This document shows positions 22,012 through 22,058 of a stretch of 22,058 bases of DNA, in pieces; positions within the stretch are counted from its first letter, which is position 1, and each line of letters opens with the position of its first letter. The notes below the pieces were generated by a model. It had not been told where the DNA came from. It ran no database searches and saw only the letters and a program-made list of their open reading frames with translations. Location: NCBI GenBank assembly GCA_900540305.1, contig UQFL01000036.1, forward strand, positions 1 to 22,058, written 5' to 3'. A program made the translations under genes and the position numbers. This DNA is from an uncultured Oscillospiraceae bacterium. Lineage in GTDB: Bacteria > Bacillota > Clostridia > Oscillospirales > Acutalibacteraceae.

Positions 22012-22058
22012 TTTCCATTGCTCCTTTCAAATATTTATCTTCGTGCAGTTTAAAATCT

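Noticed and set aside
21533..22030. Upstream part of the 218-codon frame as a separate protein
   Set aside because: Its first ATG lies inside the ribosome site, the next is too close to it, and the composition (Asn/Ser/Gly/Asp-rich) looks like a shadow of the coiled-coil gene.
1..22058. CRISPR array or diversity-generating repeat
   Set aside because: No regularly spaced direct repeats, reverse transcriptase or variable/template repeat pair was seen.

Overview
The window is a contig from a low-GC Gram-positive anaerobe, most likely a gut or rumen Clostridia (Ruminococcus/Oscillospirales-like). The reasons are an electron-bifurcating-type [FeFe] hydrogenase operon, strong AGGAGG-type ribosome binding sites, a lipobox lipoprotein, a Thr-rich surface linker and a PBSX-type phage cluster. 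The first 48 bases are not biological. They are an Illumina/Nextera index adapter with the Tn5 mosaic end, so this is an uncurated, probably metagenomic, assembly.

Region 1 (49-10552, all minus strand) is a compact PBSX/Xkd-type phage structural operon, read from high to low coordinates: small terminase, large terminase, portal, XkdF-like protease with a possible nested scaffold, decoration-like protein, major capsid, three head-completion/tail-terminator-like proteins, a 28-codon ORF, LysM tail protein (XkdP-like), hub (XkdQ-like), spike (XkdR-like), XkdS-, XkdT- and XkdU-like baseplate proteins, and a tail fibre cut by the contig end. The head genes and contractile-type baseplate genes all look intact. 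Every gene that should lie between them (sheath, tail tube, tail chaperone, tape measure) is absent. The head module meets the baseplate module across about 115 bp that holds one tiny ORF and a 9-bp hairpin. This is the most interesting feature of the window: a deleted or domesticated particle, an unusual tube-less particle, or a mis-assembly.

Region 2 (10603-14953, minus strand) is hydC-hydB-hydA, encoding a trimeric NAD(H)/ferredoxin-dependent [FeFe] hydrogenase. All cofactor motifs are present and it ends in a strong terminator just before the phage genes.

Region 3 (15044-19669) is host chromosome. It holds a three-TM protein with a large outer domain and a secreted lipoprotein (minus strand, each with its own promoter and terminator), then a zinc-ribbon/TM/InlB-repeat protein overlapping a C_GCAxxG_C_C redox protein (plus strand), then tRNA-Arg(ACG) with its own promoter and terminator.

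Region 4 (about 19670-22058) is the end of an integrative mobile element probably inserted beside the tRNA-Arg gene: tyrosine integrase, excisionase-like HTH protein, a small basic/acidic ORF and a coiled-coil membrane protein. It is cut by the right contig end. No CRISPR array or rRNA was seen.
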